Positions 1 to 11,204 of a stretch of 64,000 nt of DNA are shown here, piece after piece; within the stretch, counting starts at the first letter, position 1, and each line of letters begins with the position of its first letter. The position numbers and the translations under genes are program-made. The stretch is from Porodaedalea pini. Its lineage: Eukaryota; Basidiomycota; Agaricomycetes; Hymenochaetales; Hymenochaetaceae. The stretch spans positions 186,001 to 250,000 of the forward strand of contig NBAY01000038.1 in NCBI GenBank assembly GCA_002794775.1, written 5' to 3'. The notes beneath the pieces were generated by a model. That model saw only the letters and a program-made list of their open reading frames with translations, searched no databases and had not been told where the DNA came from.

Positions 1-739
1 GAATCGTCATGGCTCATGGTCGACCCGTGGGAGGCATTCCAGGCCTATCAGCGCACGGCGGTCGTGCTCGACCATTTCGACCACGAAATCAACGATGTCC
101 TCGGAGGTGTCCAAACCGAGGACGGTGAGCACCGCCGCGTCCACGTTATGCTCCTTGCTGGGTCAGATCTTATCAGCACCATGTCCGAGCCTGGTGTTTG
201 GTCGGAAGAAGATGTGAGTACCATTTAGTTGAGGCCGGAATCCCATCCACTATCATGGGATTCGCGAAGCTCACGGGTAAGGGCGGCATTCTGCAGCAAT
301 CTCTGCTGCATGGTCAGCTGAGAGTCACATTCCACTTATACGATATCCCACATGACCTGCTTGCTGATGCATCTTCTCTCAGCTTGATCACATCCTTGGG
401 CGCTATGGCTGTTTCATCGTCGAGCGCGCTGGGTCAGACATGGCACAGGCAACGGACGCACTCGCCAAATGGCGGCACAACATCTATCTCATCTCGCAAA
501 TGATTCAGAACGACGTTTCCTCGACCAAGGTCCGGCTTTTTCTGCGTCGTGGACTTTCCGTGCGCTACCTCCTCCCCACGTCTGTCATCGACTACATCGA
601 GCAGAACGGGCTCTACCTTGACGAGGGCCCCAACCATTCCAACTCGCAGTATCAGCAACATCTCCATCGCGACCGCGACCGAGAACGTGAGAAACCAACT
701 CCGTCGTCATCGACATCGGCACCAAACACAAAGTCGTAG
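1..739 (+). CDS. Nicotinamide-nucleotide adenylyltransferase, 3' part (5' end outside window)
   Basis: This encodes the C-terminal part of NMN/NaMN adenylyltransferase, which makes NAD+ or deamido-NAD+ from the mononucleotide and ATP. Two exons are visible, 1-213 and 383-739, joined in phase 0 by a 169-nt intron starting GTGAGT. Family blocks are MVDPWEAFQ near the left edge, VMLLAGSDLI, MSEPGVWSEED and, across the splice, the start of the GCFIVERAGSD block. The second exon carries the helix region RHNIYLISQMIQNDVSSTK and the signature SVRYLLPTSVIDYI, with the STKVR and RYLLP elements of the active site. A basic tail rich in Ser, Arg and Asp follows to the stop. The reading frame is open to base 1, so the start and the N-terminal nucleotide-binding motif lie upstream of the window. 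Family assignment is secure; which paralogue it is cannot be said. Confidence 0.92.
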
Positions 740-1622
740 CGCTTGCCGCGGCTACGGATCTATCATACATTCAGTGGACGAGATTTTATTATTCGGTTTT
801 CATATATTTTTCTTTTGCGGATGCTTAGGAAGGGAAATGCAAGGATGTATGTGTACGATAGGCTTCTCCGGGTGGGTTCTGTACGAGCGTATCCATATGC
901 GCTATAATACGCATTCGACTTGCTCGGAAATATAATTGATGCGGGCCAAAGTTGGGTGGGTCCAGCCAAGAACGATAACACTCATACTCAAGCTGCTGAT
1001 GCCTCGTCGCTGACCTTCAACTTGGCGTGCATCATGACTTCTGCCTACAGCCGTCGATGCAGGTCGGCAGAGTACGTACGCAGCGTGATTCATATCTGGT
1101 CTTCGCGCTCGGTGAGCGTCTTCCAATACACATATTCGAAGTTACGCACCCGGTGCGTCTCTGATCGGACTGACGACGCATCTCTTTCTCCACCAACTAT
1201 TGGTGACTCGTCTACTAACGCCGTCCGCCCTCCGACATAGAGTCCCCGAATGAATTATAATTAGCTTCCATTGCTTTCATTGTTTCAATCCAGAGGCCGC
1301 CCTCCTTCGGTTCAACTCGATTTAGTGTGCTACTTCCCACGACGCTCTCTTTTCACGCCTCCTTCGAATTCTAATAATCGCCATGAAGCAACTAGTACCC
1401 ATGGCAGGACTAGACCTAAATTGAACGTGTCCGTCGTCATGAAACGGAGTAAGGACCGGAAGGAGGACAGCCGTCTTTGAATCGAACGAGTCTCTCTAAC
1501 ACCACTACGCCGAATCCAACTTTAGACCATTGCAAATTATCGGCTGTGCGATCCTCTTATACAAGAGCGTAGACGGTTCGCTCGTGCTTCGTCCCCCATA
1601 GTGTTCATTCTCCTATCCAACC
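740..1622. other. Intergenic stretch, no supported gene
   Basis: No coding signal could be supported here. The open frames are short and show no family motif or convincing splice pattern. The stretch should contain the 3' UTR of the upstream adenylyltransferase and the promoter of the small Zn-cluster-like gene. Confidence 0.5.
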
Positions 1623-2376
1623 ATGGTAGAAACGCGTATTATGAAGAAAAAGCTATTCGCAGTAGGGAAGGGGGTACGTGTACTCGACAAATGCCTTCTT
1701 CTGACTGGAGACTGATGGCCGCTCTCAGGACGGACGCAAGCGGGCGCCAACGCACTCGGCGCACAGTTCTTTTCATCCTACGAAAAAAGGAGACGGGCAG
1801 GAGTCCGATTTGTACGACAATCGGATAGCTGCAATCGAGGACAGCGCCTCCGATGTTCAGTCGGACGAGCTCAACGCAAGCCACGTTCTATCACTGCATC
1901 TCCTTCGCTACTGATATCCTCCATAGATCGGGAGCTCGCCTCGTCGCGCAGGCCACCACATTGTAGTGCCTCCGCCTCCAGAGCATGTCCCTCACCCCGA
2001 CGGAATTTGCGGAAGGTGCCAAGCTAAAAGTGCACCTTGTTGTGGGATGAGCGGCCGCCCGTGTATTTCCTGTAAGAGATCCAGAGTGAAGTGCACACTC
2101 ACTCGGACAAACAAAAAACAGCGCAAGCCACATGCCCCCAACGAACATATCGTGCCGCGCCCCGGAGGACAACGTCGTATTCAGCCAGCACGTGCGGTCA
2201 ACTATCGACTCCCGAGGCTGTCTAATGTACCAGGGCGTCTCGCGCGCATGAAGGGGCGCCGCAGGAGGATTGACGATATGGAGATCGTCCGCATGCTGGA
2301 AGACAGCGCGATGGCTCTCGTGCAGCACGCCGAAGTCTGTATGCAAGCGGCGAATGCCATTCTGTTCCGTCGCTAG
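1623..2376 (+). CDS. Small Zn-cluster-like nuclear protein, lineage-specific
   Basis: Model with exons 1623-1673, 1729-1884 and 1927-2376, predicting 218 aa. The first intron has a GTACGT donor and a CTGAC/CTGAT branch region; the second is a 42-nt intron with CTGAT and TAG at its end but a weaker GTTCTA donor. All three exons join in phase 0. Exon 3 carries a cysteine cluster, CGRC then a CC pair and CISCKRSRVKC, spaced loosely like the first half of a fungal Zn2Cys6 binuclear cluster, followed by a Lys/Arg-rich stretch. The C-terminus is short and predicted helical, and no fungal transcription factor middle domain is present. DNA or RNA binding is inferred from the cysteines and basic residues only. 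The start codon and second donor are the weakest parts of the model. Confidence 0.5.
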
Positions 2377-2719
2377 ACGAGTCTATTTCCGCCTTTCTTT
2401 TCTTGAACTACGGGCAATTAGTTTACATATGATTTTCATGAGGGCTCTGCGACCACTTGTTATTTCAATGATACGTAGATGACATTCGAGCAATATGTGA
2501 CCGATCCATGTGCATTCTGTAGTGTGAATGTCAGACTCGAAGCTTGAATCGATGAACCGTTAATATGCTTCCTTGCATCACCCGGCAATGAAGCTCTCGA
2601 AGTGATATATCAGTTGGAGCATCAGCGACATGGTATCTCCAAACAAGGCATACATGTTCCCCTGTGTCGGTGGTATCACTATTAGTACATATACATATAT
2701 TCCAACCCAGATAGTCCGA

Positions 2720-4533
2720 TCAAATCTTCAATCCACTACACCATCCCTCGACAACACCAGCTACCCGTTCAACAAGCGCCTTGTAATCCGGGTTCTGCGC
2801 TCGGATGAAGAGTCCACAGTGTGCACCAACCTCATCCTCGACGCCGCGAATCGGCACGCGCTCCCAGCGTTCACGTGAACCGAAGTGCAGCGCGTCGCTA
2901 TGGGCATTCCGCGCATGCGGAAGCACGATGAAATGCCGTGCAGGGCGTACAGACGCCTCTCCCCGTTTCCGCTCCTTGGCGCGCTCCTTGCGCAGAGTTT
3001 TCTCCGCAGCTTTTCGCGCCTTCGCTTGGGAACGCGCATCGGCGGAGGAGGATTGTTCGTCGACGTCTGCGAAGCGTGCAAGGTCGGCGGTATTGCCCGG
3101 AAGTGCACCGTTGATATCCTTCGCCTCGTCTCCTTCTTCTCCCTCCTGCGCTTCAGGTTCAGCCGTCGCCTTCGGGTCGATACCCCGCGCAGGGGTCTCT
3201 GTCCAGAAATTGACCCAACTACCATTCCAGCGCTCGAGCGCTAAGTACCTCTCGCTGAGACCAGCAGGGTCAAACATGCAGATGCCGAACTCGAAGTGCT
3301 CGACGACCCACTTGGACATCGCGCTCAGCGGGTCATCCGCGTGCTTGCGCAACCAACGCACGAGCGGAGAGTCGGCATGCTGCGCTATGCGGTCGGCTGC
3401 ACGCTCGAGCTTGGCATTGAGTGGCGAGGACAGAGGTGGTATTCGCGAGATAATGTATGTGCTCGAGGTGGTTGCGAAGGATGAGGCAAAAGATTGAGCA
3501 GAGGCACGCAGGCTTGGTGAAGAGGAGCTAGAAGGTGACGAACTACTGGATTGGATGCTTGGAGCTGGAATACAGCTTAATAACGCACTAGGCTGGCGGA
3601 AAGATGTATGTAGGACCTACGTCGAAGTGTTGTCTTCATTGCCTCCCATTCATCGCGCAGCTGCGAACCAGACGGTGACGGTGAATGCGACAAAGGAGGT
3701 CGCGATGGCTGCGATCGGATCGCGTTCGGACTTGGAGCTAAGACACGTAAATGAGGTTCCATCAAAGTCGGTGCAACAGAATAATGTACATTCAGATGGA
3801 GAGATACAATGCTCCTGTTTGTCATCCAAGGCGCCGCCAAGGTTTGGTAGAGACGAAGATGATGCATGAGGACGTGCTGCAGCACATGACATCAGCACGA
3901 CGATATTTCGCAAAGTACTAGACGTCAAGCGTACCATCAAGAGAGTTTCCCCTGGCATTCTCCACATCATCGCTATGTACCTGTTTAACAATGTTCCCGT
4001 CGTTCAGCTCCTTCTCCGTCTTTGTCTTCTCTTCCTTGTCCTTCGGAAAGAGAGATGAGATACCGCTGATTATGACGTGCGGGTGCATGCCGAGGAAGGG
4101 TACATCAAAAGCTAGCAGACCAATGACGCGCTTTGACTGCTCCGAATCACCCGTAGCTACATCAGCAGCTAACAAACCACCCATCGAGTGAGCGAGAAGA
4201 ATGATGGGTCCTTGAGGCTGCGTGCTAAGCCAGTCGATGAAGTTCTTGGATGCTTCTGCGATTGGTCTTCGGCTTTTGTACGTAGGATATAAGCAGCTCT
4301 CGAGCACTATGTCAGTCGGTATGCGGGCACGGAGGCGTTCATGCAGATCGGTAGGGAACGCCTGCTCATTCCTAAAGACTCAGCAGAAGCAAATTTTTTA
4401 TTTCAAGTTCTAACCTGGAATGAGGTATGGTCGCCTAGCGCATGCATAAACCACAAACTTGATCTACTGATTCATGCACCATACCTTGGAACCCGTGAAT
4501 ATAAATAAGACGAAGTGTCGTTTCCTTCGTCAT
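2720..4533 (-). CDS. Alpha/beta hydrolase (DUF676/lipase-like serine esterase)
   Basis: Five-exon model on the minus strand: 4485-4533, 4415-4434, 3981-4361, 3621-3660 and 2720-3564, totalling 444 aa. Phases agree at every junction. Exon 1 gives the first strand and oxyanion region (IYIHGFQG), the 20-nt exon 2 encodes GDHTSFQ, and exon 3 carries the nucleophile elbow AHSMGGLLAAD with the catalytic Ser. The C-terminal exon has a charged low-complexity linker (about residues 270-350) and ends with conserved-looking IVLPHARNAHSD and FIRAQNPDYKALVERV blocks. A lipid or ester hydrolase role is inferred; the substrate is unknown. The 319-nt intron before the 40-nt fourth exon is unusually long for this window, so the junction around 3660-3980 is the least certain part. 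The gene converges on the Zn-cluster-like gene. Confidence 0.8.
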
Positions 4534-5565
4534 TTTCGGTTTATTCCAGTGGTTGTGAGATTTGGGGATCAAGCCAATGAGATGTTGTGTATGTGCATCT
4601 AGAGGTCCTTTGCTCCAGTCGCGATTTTAATTTCCAGATGAAGAGGTGAGCGTGTCAAGAGCGCGCCACGGTCACGTGTCATTCAGTGCATTGTGTCCTC
4701 GTGGACTTCCTCAGTTCCTGCTCCGAACTTCCACACCACAAAGACTGGCTGGTACTATAACCGTGCAAAACGTATCAGACATACTATTACTACGACGTGA
4801 AATGGTCAAATGAACCTATCTTTATGTTCAGCAACTCGGAAATTCGGAATAAGGACAAGTTCTTTGCATGAGTGAACTTCTCCCTCCCCGAATTGCTTCC
4901 TCGGTGGCTTGTCCTTCTGGCACTTTCTTCAAATAAGAAAAATAAGGGTACAGCACGGGTGAGCTTTTCCACTGAGCCTATATTCTTCACGAATGGCAGG
5001 ACTCATTCCGGTTGTAGGAGAGTGAAAGCTATACACCCACACATCCATGCGAAAACGATCAATACCAGACACTTGAATCGCTAGGTACACGATTATTGAC
5101 TTCAAGCATATCACTTCTTCGCCTGCATAGCCAACGTTTGTCTATCAAAGAAAGTTCATACGATGATGGAATCTCTGATGTGCTGCACGAAAAAGAATTA
5201 TGTCTTTGGCCATGGTAAAGGACCTCGTCGGGTGATCTAGGCCGCTCTCGTATTGCTGTCCAGCGATCGACCACCGCAGCCACCTTGAAGACTACGACAG
5301 GTGTACAACAAAACGCCCTATAGTCCTGCATGAGCACAGGTACTTCGCATCTACGAGTGTTTCTCCAGCGCTTGCAACGAAGGTTTAGACTATGTATGCT
5401 CCTATCGACCCCTGCGCGATGTGATTCTATCACAGAAAGCTCTCGGAGTCAGAATTATACAGCGCGGACTCTTCTGTGCAAACGGATGACTGAGAACGCA
5501 GTAAAACATCAGCTTTGACTCATTCAACCTAGTTACTCCTGCCAAAATCTCCGCTATACTTTACA
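4534..5565. other. Intergenic stretch, no supported gene
   Basis: Lies between the divergent start of the hydrolase gene and the start of the small secreted protein gene, so it probably holds both promoters. I found no coherent coding frame, tRNA or repeat in it. Confidence 0.5.
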
Positions 5566-5985
5566 ATGAAGTTCACTGCCATGCTCTCCATCCTCGCTTT
5601 GGTCGGCGTTGCTGTAGCCAACCCTCTGCTTTCCCGTCAGCTGACGTCCATGATGCTGCAGTGCATCGTGTCCAGTCAAGTCTGCTTGATTGGCGACCCT
5701 GCCGGATGCTTAGTGGTCGCTGCAACAGTATCACTTTCGCTAAGGACTGCGTCAGCGGTGACATCGCCGACTCGGTTGGGGTAAGCTCGTCGTCCGAATG
5801 AGCCACATTTCGTCCTTTACTAATTCACTCTTTCCTGAGTGGAGGTGCATCTAGGAAGCTTCCTCGGTCATCTGCTACCCCCGGTTTACTTGCTTCGATG
5901 CGGCCCAGGTCAGTCGCTGTTGTTGATCGCTTTCTTCTTGCCTTAAAAAGGTCTAATCCTTCTGTAGTGGAGCTTCATGTTTTGA
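5566..5985 (+). pseudogene. Small secreted cysteine-rich protein gene with an apparent one-base frame break
   Basis: The 5' exon begins with a typical secretory signal (MKFTAMLSILALVGVAVA, likely cleaved after the Ala) followed by SRQ and a Cys-containing segment with CLIGDPAGC. From about 5715 the coding signal continues in another frame: GRCNSITFAKDCVSGDIADS, then a GTAAGC intron (5781-5854), a 54-nt exon with ICYPRFTC, a GTCAGT intron (5909-5967) and a short terminal exon ending TTT TGA at 5985. Splice phases are right for the second frame only. One missing base near 5711-5715 would explain this; an unrecognised intron with a poor donor is the alternative. Short, secreted and cysteine-rich proteins of this kind are common effector candidates, but no function can be assigned. 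Confidence 0.6.
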
Positions 5986-6362
5986 GTCGAAGATGGTTTC
6001 TAATTGCATGCTATCCATGTCCCTTATGTATATTGTAATTAGCTGGATGGTCTATCGCTTCGATATGTCTACGCTTTATTATATATTTTGATCTTTCGGG
6101 CATGATGAAAACGAGACGCCACAATTTGGAACTCCGCGACCCAGCTTCAACTTTGCTCAACGCGTACCTTACTCTCACCATCACCGACGTCAGGTAGTCT
6201 CAACCTGGTCGCGAACATGCACGCACTACTTTGCAGATGCCACATAAGTTCCCATGCGTATCGGGCTAGCTACTCTGATTCCTCCACCTTACATGCTCCG
6301 TTATTCGTATCTTTTGGCTCGTATTCTTTCACTTAGGATTATTACTGGGAGTCTACGCGACC
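5986..6362. other. Intergenic spacer
   Basis: Contains the 3' flank of the secreted-protein gene and the promoter region of the F-box gene. No further structure was recognised. Confidence 0.5.
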
Positions 6363-8048
6363 ATGTCCTTTCTCCGGAGACGCCGTATGACGACGCTTCT
6401 TGCACCCTCAGGTCGTTACATAGACCTGCCACGTACCAACGGGCAACACAAATGTCAAAATCTGAAGAAACACGCCTCGGGTGCACCATGTCAGTGTTCC
6501 ACCTGCTGGCCGGTCCAGTCTGAATCGCAAAATACATTCTTCAACATTCCAGAGCTACTCAGCATGGTTTTCGAGCAATGTCTCCCGGGAGACGGCCTGC
6601 CGACGGACAATCCACTCTATCCACCAGGTCTTCTTATCCGCGTCTGCCGCCTGTGGCGCCAAGTCGCACTCGCCACGCCGCGTCTCTGGGCGCGGCTGTA
6701 CCTTGTCTGTTTTCCGAGCGTCCCATGCAGGGTTCTTGCAGACAGGCATTTTAATGTACTCTCGGACTGGCTTTCACGCAGTGGCGGCTGCACAGTCTCC
6801 CTGCGGCTGCGGTACCTCGGGAGCTCCGCGAGCGACGTGCGCAACGTCTCGACAATCCTCACTGCGATTCTGCCACATGCGCACCGGTGGCGCGAAATTG
6901 ACATCACGGCACCAATGCCATGTCTGCGGCCCATTTTGCAGCTGCTCGGCTGTAGGACGCCGGCGCTTGAAACGTGTCGGATCACCATCACATCTGCGAA
7001 TGCGCCTTCGGAGCAGGAAGATCTAGTTGTTGACTTAGACAACTTGATTGCTTTTCGACTAAGTGCACTCACTCTGAATCTGGGAGATACCCCGAAGCTA
7101 AAGTATCTGATCTTGAAGACGGACGCGCTTACAGACATTATCTGCATTAGCCTTCCTCCATCGCTGCAAACACTCAATCTGAACAACTTCGACCTCCTAC
7201 TTGGTCCGCCGGGACTCAATCTCAGCTTTCAGTGCGCCAACCTCCGAAAACTAACTCTCCACTCACATATTCAAGTCTCTCTCCTGCGCCAGCTCGCAGC
7301 AGCGTTCCCGCTTCTCGAAGATGCCTATTTCAACATTAAACACGGGATGGACTCAGAATCCGCCTCCGGTCTCAGTCATGCGTCTATCACGTTCCACGCG
7401 ATGCAATCGCTCACATTACGTGCGGTCAGCACGAGCGGTTCCGCAGACCTTCAAGCGCTCGGCGTGTGCCTCGACTCTCTCCACCTTCCCGCTCTCGCGC
7501 GCCTCTCGCTCACTATTAGTTGCGCTCTCCAGCGCACGTGGACACATCTCTCTCAACACCTTGCGCGTACGCGTCCCCCGCTGATGGAGCTTGCTTTCGT
7601 GGGCGCGTACTTCACGCAAGAAGAGTTCCTTGCTGTGCTGAGGGAAGCACCGTTGTTGGAGAGCTTGAAGATGTGGGTTCGCCTGACCGATGATGTGCTG
7701 GCAGCGCTCACACTTTCTGAGAGTGGACCAGGCGGTGAAGACGCAGTACGAGGGCGAGAACAAGGTCTCTGCCCGCGTTTGACTCATCTAGACATCCCAC
7801 TTGCCAGCCCGTGCTCGTCCGATTCGGTCATTTCTATGCTACTCTCCCGCTGTTCTGTGCCGACGCCTCTGGGTCCTACTAATAAAAACACTTCAATTAT
7901 CACAGAGAAAGCTGGTGTCCCTCGACCTCCATTAGAAGAGTGTAGGCTGATTCTTTCGGAGCCTGGCGCCGTTGAGCGCATCGAGAATCACCCGGATGTC
8001 GCGCTGTGTGTGGAACGTGGGCTTCGGCTTGATCTACGAGGGTTCTGA
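6363..8048 (+). CDS. F-box / leucine-rich-repeat protein
   Basis: Single-exon frame of 561 aa. The F-box lies around residues 60-110 (FFNIPELLSMVFEQCLP, then LLIRVCRLWRQVALATPRLW), the form typical of the very large Agaricomycete F-box families. The rest has irregular leucine-rich segments such as TLNLNNFDLLL and LRKLTLHSHIQVSLL, consistent with a substrate-binding LRR solenoid. The protein would be an adaptor of an SCF ubiquitin ligase, contacting Skp1 through the F-box; its target is unknown. A Cys pair near residue 50 (CQCSTC) precedes the F-box. The first ATG was used; an N-terminally shorter protein starting at a later Met would keep the F-box. Confidence 0.85.
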   Translation: MSFLRRRRMTTLLAPSGRYIDLPRTNGQHKCQNLKKHASGAPCQCSTCWPVQSESQNTFFNIPELLSMVFEQCLPGDGLPTDNPLYPPGLLIRVCRLWRQVALATPRLWARLYLVCFPSVPCRVLADRHFNVLSDWLSRSGGCTVSLRLRYLGSSASDVRNVSTILTAILPHAHRWREIDITAPMPCLRPILQLLGCRTPALETCRITITSANAPSEQEDLVVDLDNLIAFRLSALTLNLGDTPKLKYLILKTDALTDIICISLPPSLQTLNLNNFDLLLGPPGLNLSFQCANLRKLTLHSHIQVSLLRQLAAAFPLLEDAYFNIKHGMDSESASGLSHASITFHAMQSLTLRAVSTSGSADLQALGVCLDSLHLPALARLSLTISCALQRTWTHLSQHLARTRPPLMELAFVGAYFTQEEFLAVLREAPLLESLKMWVRLTDDVLAALTLSESGPGGEDAVRGREQGLCPRLTHLDIPLASPCSSDSVISMLLSRCSVPTPLGPTNKNTSIITEKAGVPRPPLEECRLILSEPGAVERIENHPDVALCVERGLRLDLRGF

Positions 8049-8273
8049 ATCTCAAAAAAATCTGAAGCGATTAAATTATTAGAATTATTTAGACTTTGCA
8101 TGTGCATATATTTCGCTCATCAATAATAGGACTGCTTTCGGACTGCATGCGGCTGACTGGCTTTTTATTCTATTTTTGACGTGATCACGATATACAGCTG
8201 AGTTACTACGACCAGCCTCATCGTCGACTAAAGACCAAACGGATCAGAACATGTCAGCCCTCTCGAGCAGGCT

Positions 8274-9320
8274 ATGCTTCTCCTTCCATTTGGCATGTCC
8301 ACCGATGACCACAACACAATAATGCCGCCCGGAAATTTCACATTCGCACGGATTCGCATCCTCGCGCTCGCCTATACCGCTGCTATCTCAATCCTCACCT
8401 TCGCTATCGTCCTCTTCGTGCTCCCTAACGCCAGCAGGTCCCGCACGCCAGCACTCGTGGTCATCGCTGGGATTACCCTCGTCATTGGGTTCGTAAGCTC
8501 TGGCGCGCTACTCGTGCCGAAGGTCGGATGTTGTAGGCGAAGAAGCATGAGTAGAAGAGGAAGGGTGTATGTTGGGCTCGAGATCCTTTATAGCGCTGCA
8601 CTCCTCCTGCTCCTCGCAACGGTAATCTTCCTGGAAGCGGGACTCGCAGTCGTACACGCATCAAATGCAGGATTAAATCTGAACCCAAACACGGGAAGCG
8701 CACCGGACCATAACGCAGGGCGCGTGCTCTCGGCGCTACTCCTCGTGTTCTCTTGTAGCACAGCTCTGGTCCTCACGATGTACACTGGCCTTATTAGCGG
8801 TTTGGCAGCATACACTCATAACCGCACCAGCCGAACAGACGTATGGTTCGCAGACGCCGCAGTGCGCGCCCCGGCCTTTGTATTCCCGCTTTCTCTGCGC
8901 TTTCTGCGTGCACGAGACGAGGACAGGGCGTCCGAAACCGATACTGAAAGAGTCAGGGCGGCACAGCGGGAGCAGCTTGAACAACTTGTGGCAAGCCCCG
9001 CACTGCTCAGGCTTGCGCGTCATATGCATATGCGCGACCGGACAACACATACGCCTGCACCCGACTGTGCATGCGGCGAGAAGCTTGCGCCGGCGCCGTC
9101 GCATCCTGCTGAGTACCGAGCGCTATCGCGAATTTATGCACGCGTGTGGGCGCTAATTGCAGAGCAGGAGGCGGAGGCCCGCGCTCGCACACTGGGCAGT
9201 GGACTAGGACATAGGAGAGCGATGAGTGCGCCTGTGTCGATGTTGAGCGTGCCAACAGAACGTGAGCGGCGACGAACGATGTTTCTTATTGGGTTCGACG
9301 GGGCACGCTTCGGGCGATGA
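8274..9320 (+). CDS. Predicted four-TM membrane protein of unknown function
   Basis: Intronless frame of 348 aa. Hydrophobic segments at about residues 31-51, 61-81, 102-125 and 148-172 predict four membrane spans, with basic loops (CCRRRSMSRRGR) between the second and third. The second half is soluble, charged and Ala/Arg-rich, with one Cys pair (DCACGEK). No catalytic motif was recognised. Similar tetraspanning proteins with long cytosolic tails are common in mushrooms but uncharacterised. The ATG at 8295 (MSTDDHN) is an equally plausible start and loses only seven residues. It follows the F-box gene on the same strand, 225 bp downstream. Confidence 0.65.
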   Translation: MLLLPFGMSTDDHNTIMPPGNFTFARIRILALAYTAAISILTFAIVLFVLPNASRSRTPALVVIAGITLVIGFVSSGALLVPKVGCCRRRSMSRRGRVYVGLEILYSAALLLLLATVIFLEAGLAVVHASNAGLNLNPNTGSAPDHNAGRVLSALLLVFSCSTALVLTMYTGLISGLAAYTHNRTSRTDVWFADAAVRAPAFVFPLSLRFLRARDEDRASETDTERVRAAQREQLEQLVASPALLRLARHMHMRDRTTHTPAPDCACGEKLAPAPSHPAEYRALSRIYARVWALIAEQEAEARARTLGSGLGHRRAMSAPVSMLSVPTERERRRTMFLIGFDGARFGR

Positions 9321-9839
9321 GCACGTGTAGACACAATATCTATCTTTGACCAATGGTTTTGCATAATTGAAGAAAAGAGAATCGCTCCTTTGTATCATGA
9401 TAGCATCCAGCCACTTCACACGCAATGCTGTCTCATCAAACATAAGTCGTTACTCTTTGCTTCCTTCAAAATGGTAAAGCATTTATTTTCGTTTCATCGT
9501 ATCTTCCTGTTTGTACTGACGCACTGTCACTAGCAAGGGTCAATGATAGTTCAAAAGTGAATCAAAAAATGTCTAACTCACCACGAAACCAAAGAAAGAG
9601 AACTCCAGGCCACGTAGTCAACAAGAAATGTGAATCTGAAGTTCAATTTGTGCCTTTCAATCAAGAAGGACTTCCAGCATTCCAGCCGGAGGAGTCTAGC
9701 TGCTGTACGAGAGCAATCAGTCAGTCATCTGCTGCCAATGATATAGTAGACTCACTTCGAAAGGGTTGTTATGTGAATAAAAGAACTTAATGTTACTGCA
9801 TGACCTAACCGTAGTTAACTAGACTAGTACACAAGAACA
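9321..9839. other. Intergenic stretch, no supported gene
   Basis: One 77-codon open frame (9557-9790, +) is present, but it has no recognisable motif, splice extension or codon bias that would make it a gene. Confidence 0.4.
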
Positions 9840-9840
9840 G

Positions 9841-10700
9841 GTCGTCGCTTTAGACCCTCTTATCCTCGTCACGAAGCGCCGCGAGAGCCTTCTGGGAGAC
9901 GAATGCGCCTGGTTCATTAGTCGTCAGGAGCTTCGACGTGACAAGGCAGTCTGATGTCGGACGAGGAATACTTACAATTGGTTTTGCTAGTATAAGACTA
10001 GCGGTGCGAACGCATTTGGTGGCATGAAGATCACTCACCCATCCGCGAAAACTTATAAAATATCCCCGCCCATCGGCGTGCTTCACATCTACCTCGCCGC
10101 TCCAATACAGCTAGATCAGATCAAGAGACGACTATAAATTGTCGACGGTCTATTCCGCATGGCTGATGTTGAAGACGGACTGGATGACGAGATCGGCGAA
10201 CGCAAAGAACAACGAGGTCGAGTCGCAGGGCTGGAGCGCGAAGCCCTTGGCGTCCGTTGGCGGGAGTGTCGCATTCCCTGGTATCGTATTCAGACTCGAC
10301 AGAGGGAGGACTTCTTTCCTTGTGTCAGACAGCCGCCGCGCAAACAACGCATCAAAGCATGGATGTGTAAATGGCACCGTCCGTCCGTACGGCTTCCCGC
10401 GGCTCCCTTCTTAAGGTAAACTGAGCTATGGTCTATCCCGTCCGCGCTCGGCGCCGCCTACGGGCGACGCACTATATGAAACGGATGCGACTAGGCTGTC
10501 GTGGACGTAAGATGAAGAGGTTGGCTGATCCGTCTGCGTGGCCGTTCGTGTACCTCGACAGGTCGCGAGCTCAAGTTCGACGTTGGTGATGAGCCCCAAT
10601 CTACCATGAGTGCCCCGCACAAGTTTAAGGATCGCTGCCAAAATTGTGGAGGTGTAACATGGAGCGTGTCGAGGAGCACGAGTCAATTGAGGATGTTGAC
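9841..10700 (-). pseudogene. Degraded remnant resembling a fatty-acid dioxygenase (Ppo/linoleate diol synthase type)
   Basis: Read on the minus strand, a segment around 10150-10410 gives GKPYGRTVPFTHP, then FDALFARR and STSLFFAFADLVIQSVFN. These resemble, in order, the block just upstream of the haem-peroxidase domain in fungal psi-factor-producing oxygenases, where a helix of the type SLFFAFAxLVIHSxF is typical. Downstream (9850-10120) DGRGY and a further open stretch ending at a stop at 9850 may be more of the same, but no continuous model can be built: the pieces are in different frames and interrupted by stops. I read it as a pseudogene fragment. The family call rests on short similarity from memory and is weak. 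Confidence 0.35.
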
Positions 10701-11204
10701 ACTGACTGCTTCCTGAAGGGCATCAGGATGCCGGTTCGAATGAGATGAGCAACGAGTCCGATGTAAATGCACAGCTTCAATGGGAATCACAGCTATTCAC
10801 CGTGATAAAATTAAGAGCACGACGCAGCTCAGGCGACCAAAGGTGCAGGTATCCGTCCAACGTTCAGGCCGCGTATATCACAGCCAAAGCGCGCCGAGCG
10901 AGTTGTTCTGTATCTCGCTGTACATTGACACAACAAGTATTTCGGCTGCGTCGTGCACGTTTGTAACCTGGACGGACATGGGAGATCATACCTGAGAGTT
11001 TGCAGCTGCAGTGCGGCGGAAGGCAAGCTCTAAAAGGAGTTGTCACGTGAGAGAAAATTCAATAGCTGCCGCATGGATCAATACTCTTTTAATACCTCGA
11101 GTCTTGATCATGCTTCCAGTACACGCGACCCCGAGTGAATATTAGACGACGATGGGTACGGGGCATGCTGCAGATACATGAGTCCAACTTGTCCTCTCTC
11201 CACC
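10701..11204. other. Intergenic, upstream of the C2-NACHT-WD40 gene
   Basis: No supported coding frame. Presumably contains the promoter of the downstream STAND gene. Confidence 0.4.

Noticed and set aside
2805..3497. 230-codon plus-strand frame
   Set aside because: Antisense shadow of the last exon of the hydrolase gene.
10725..10750. Possible tRNA T-arm (GGTTCGAAT)
   Set aside because: No acceptor, D or anticodon arm can be formed around it.
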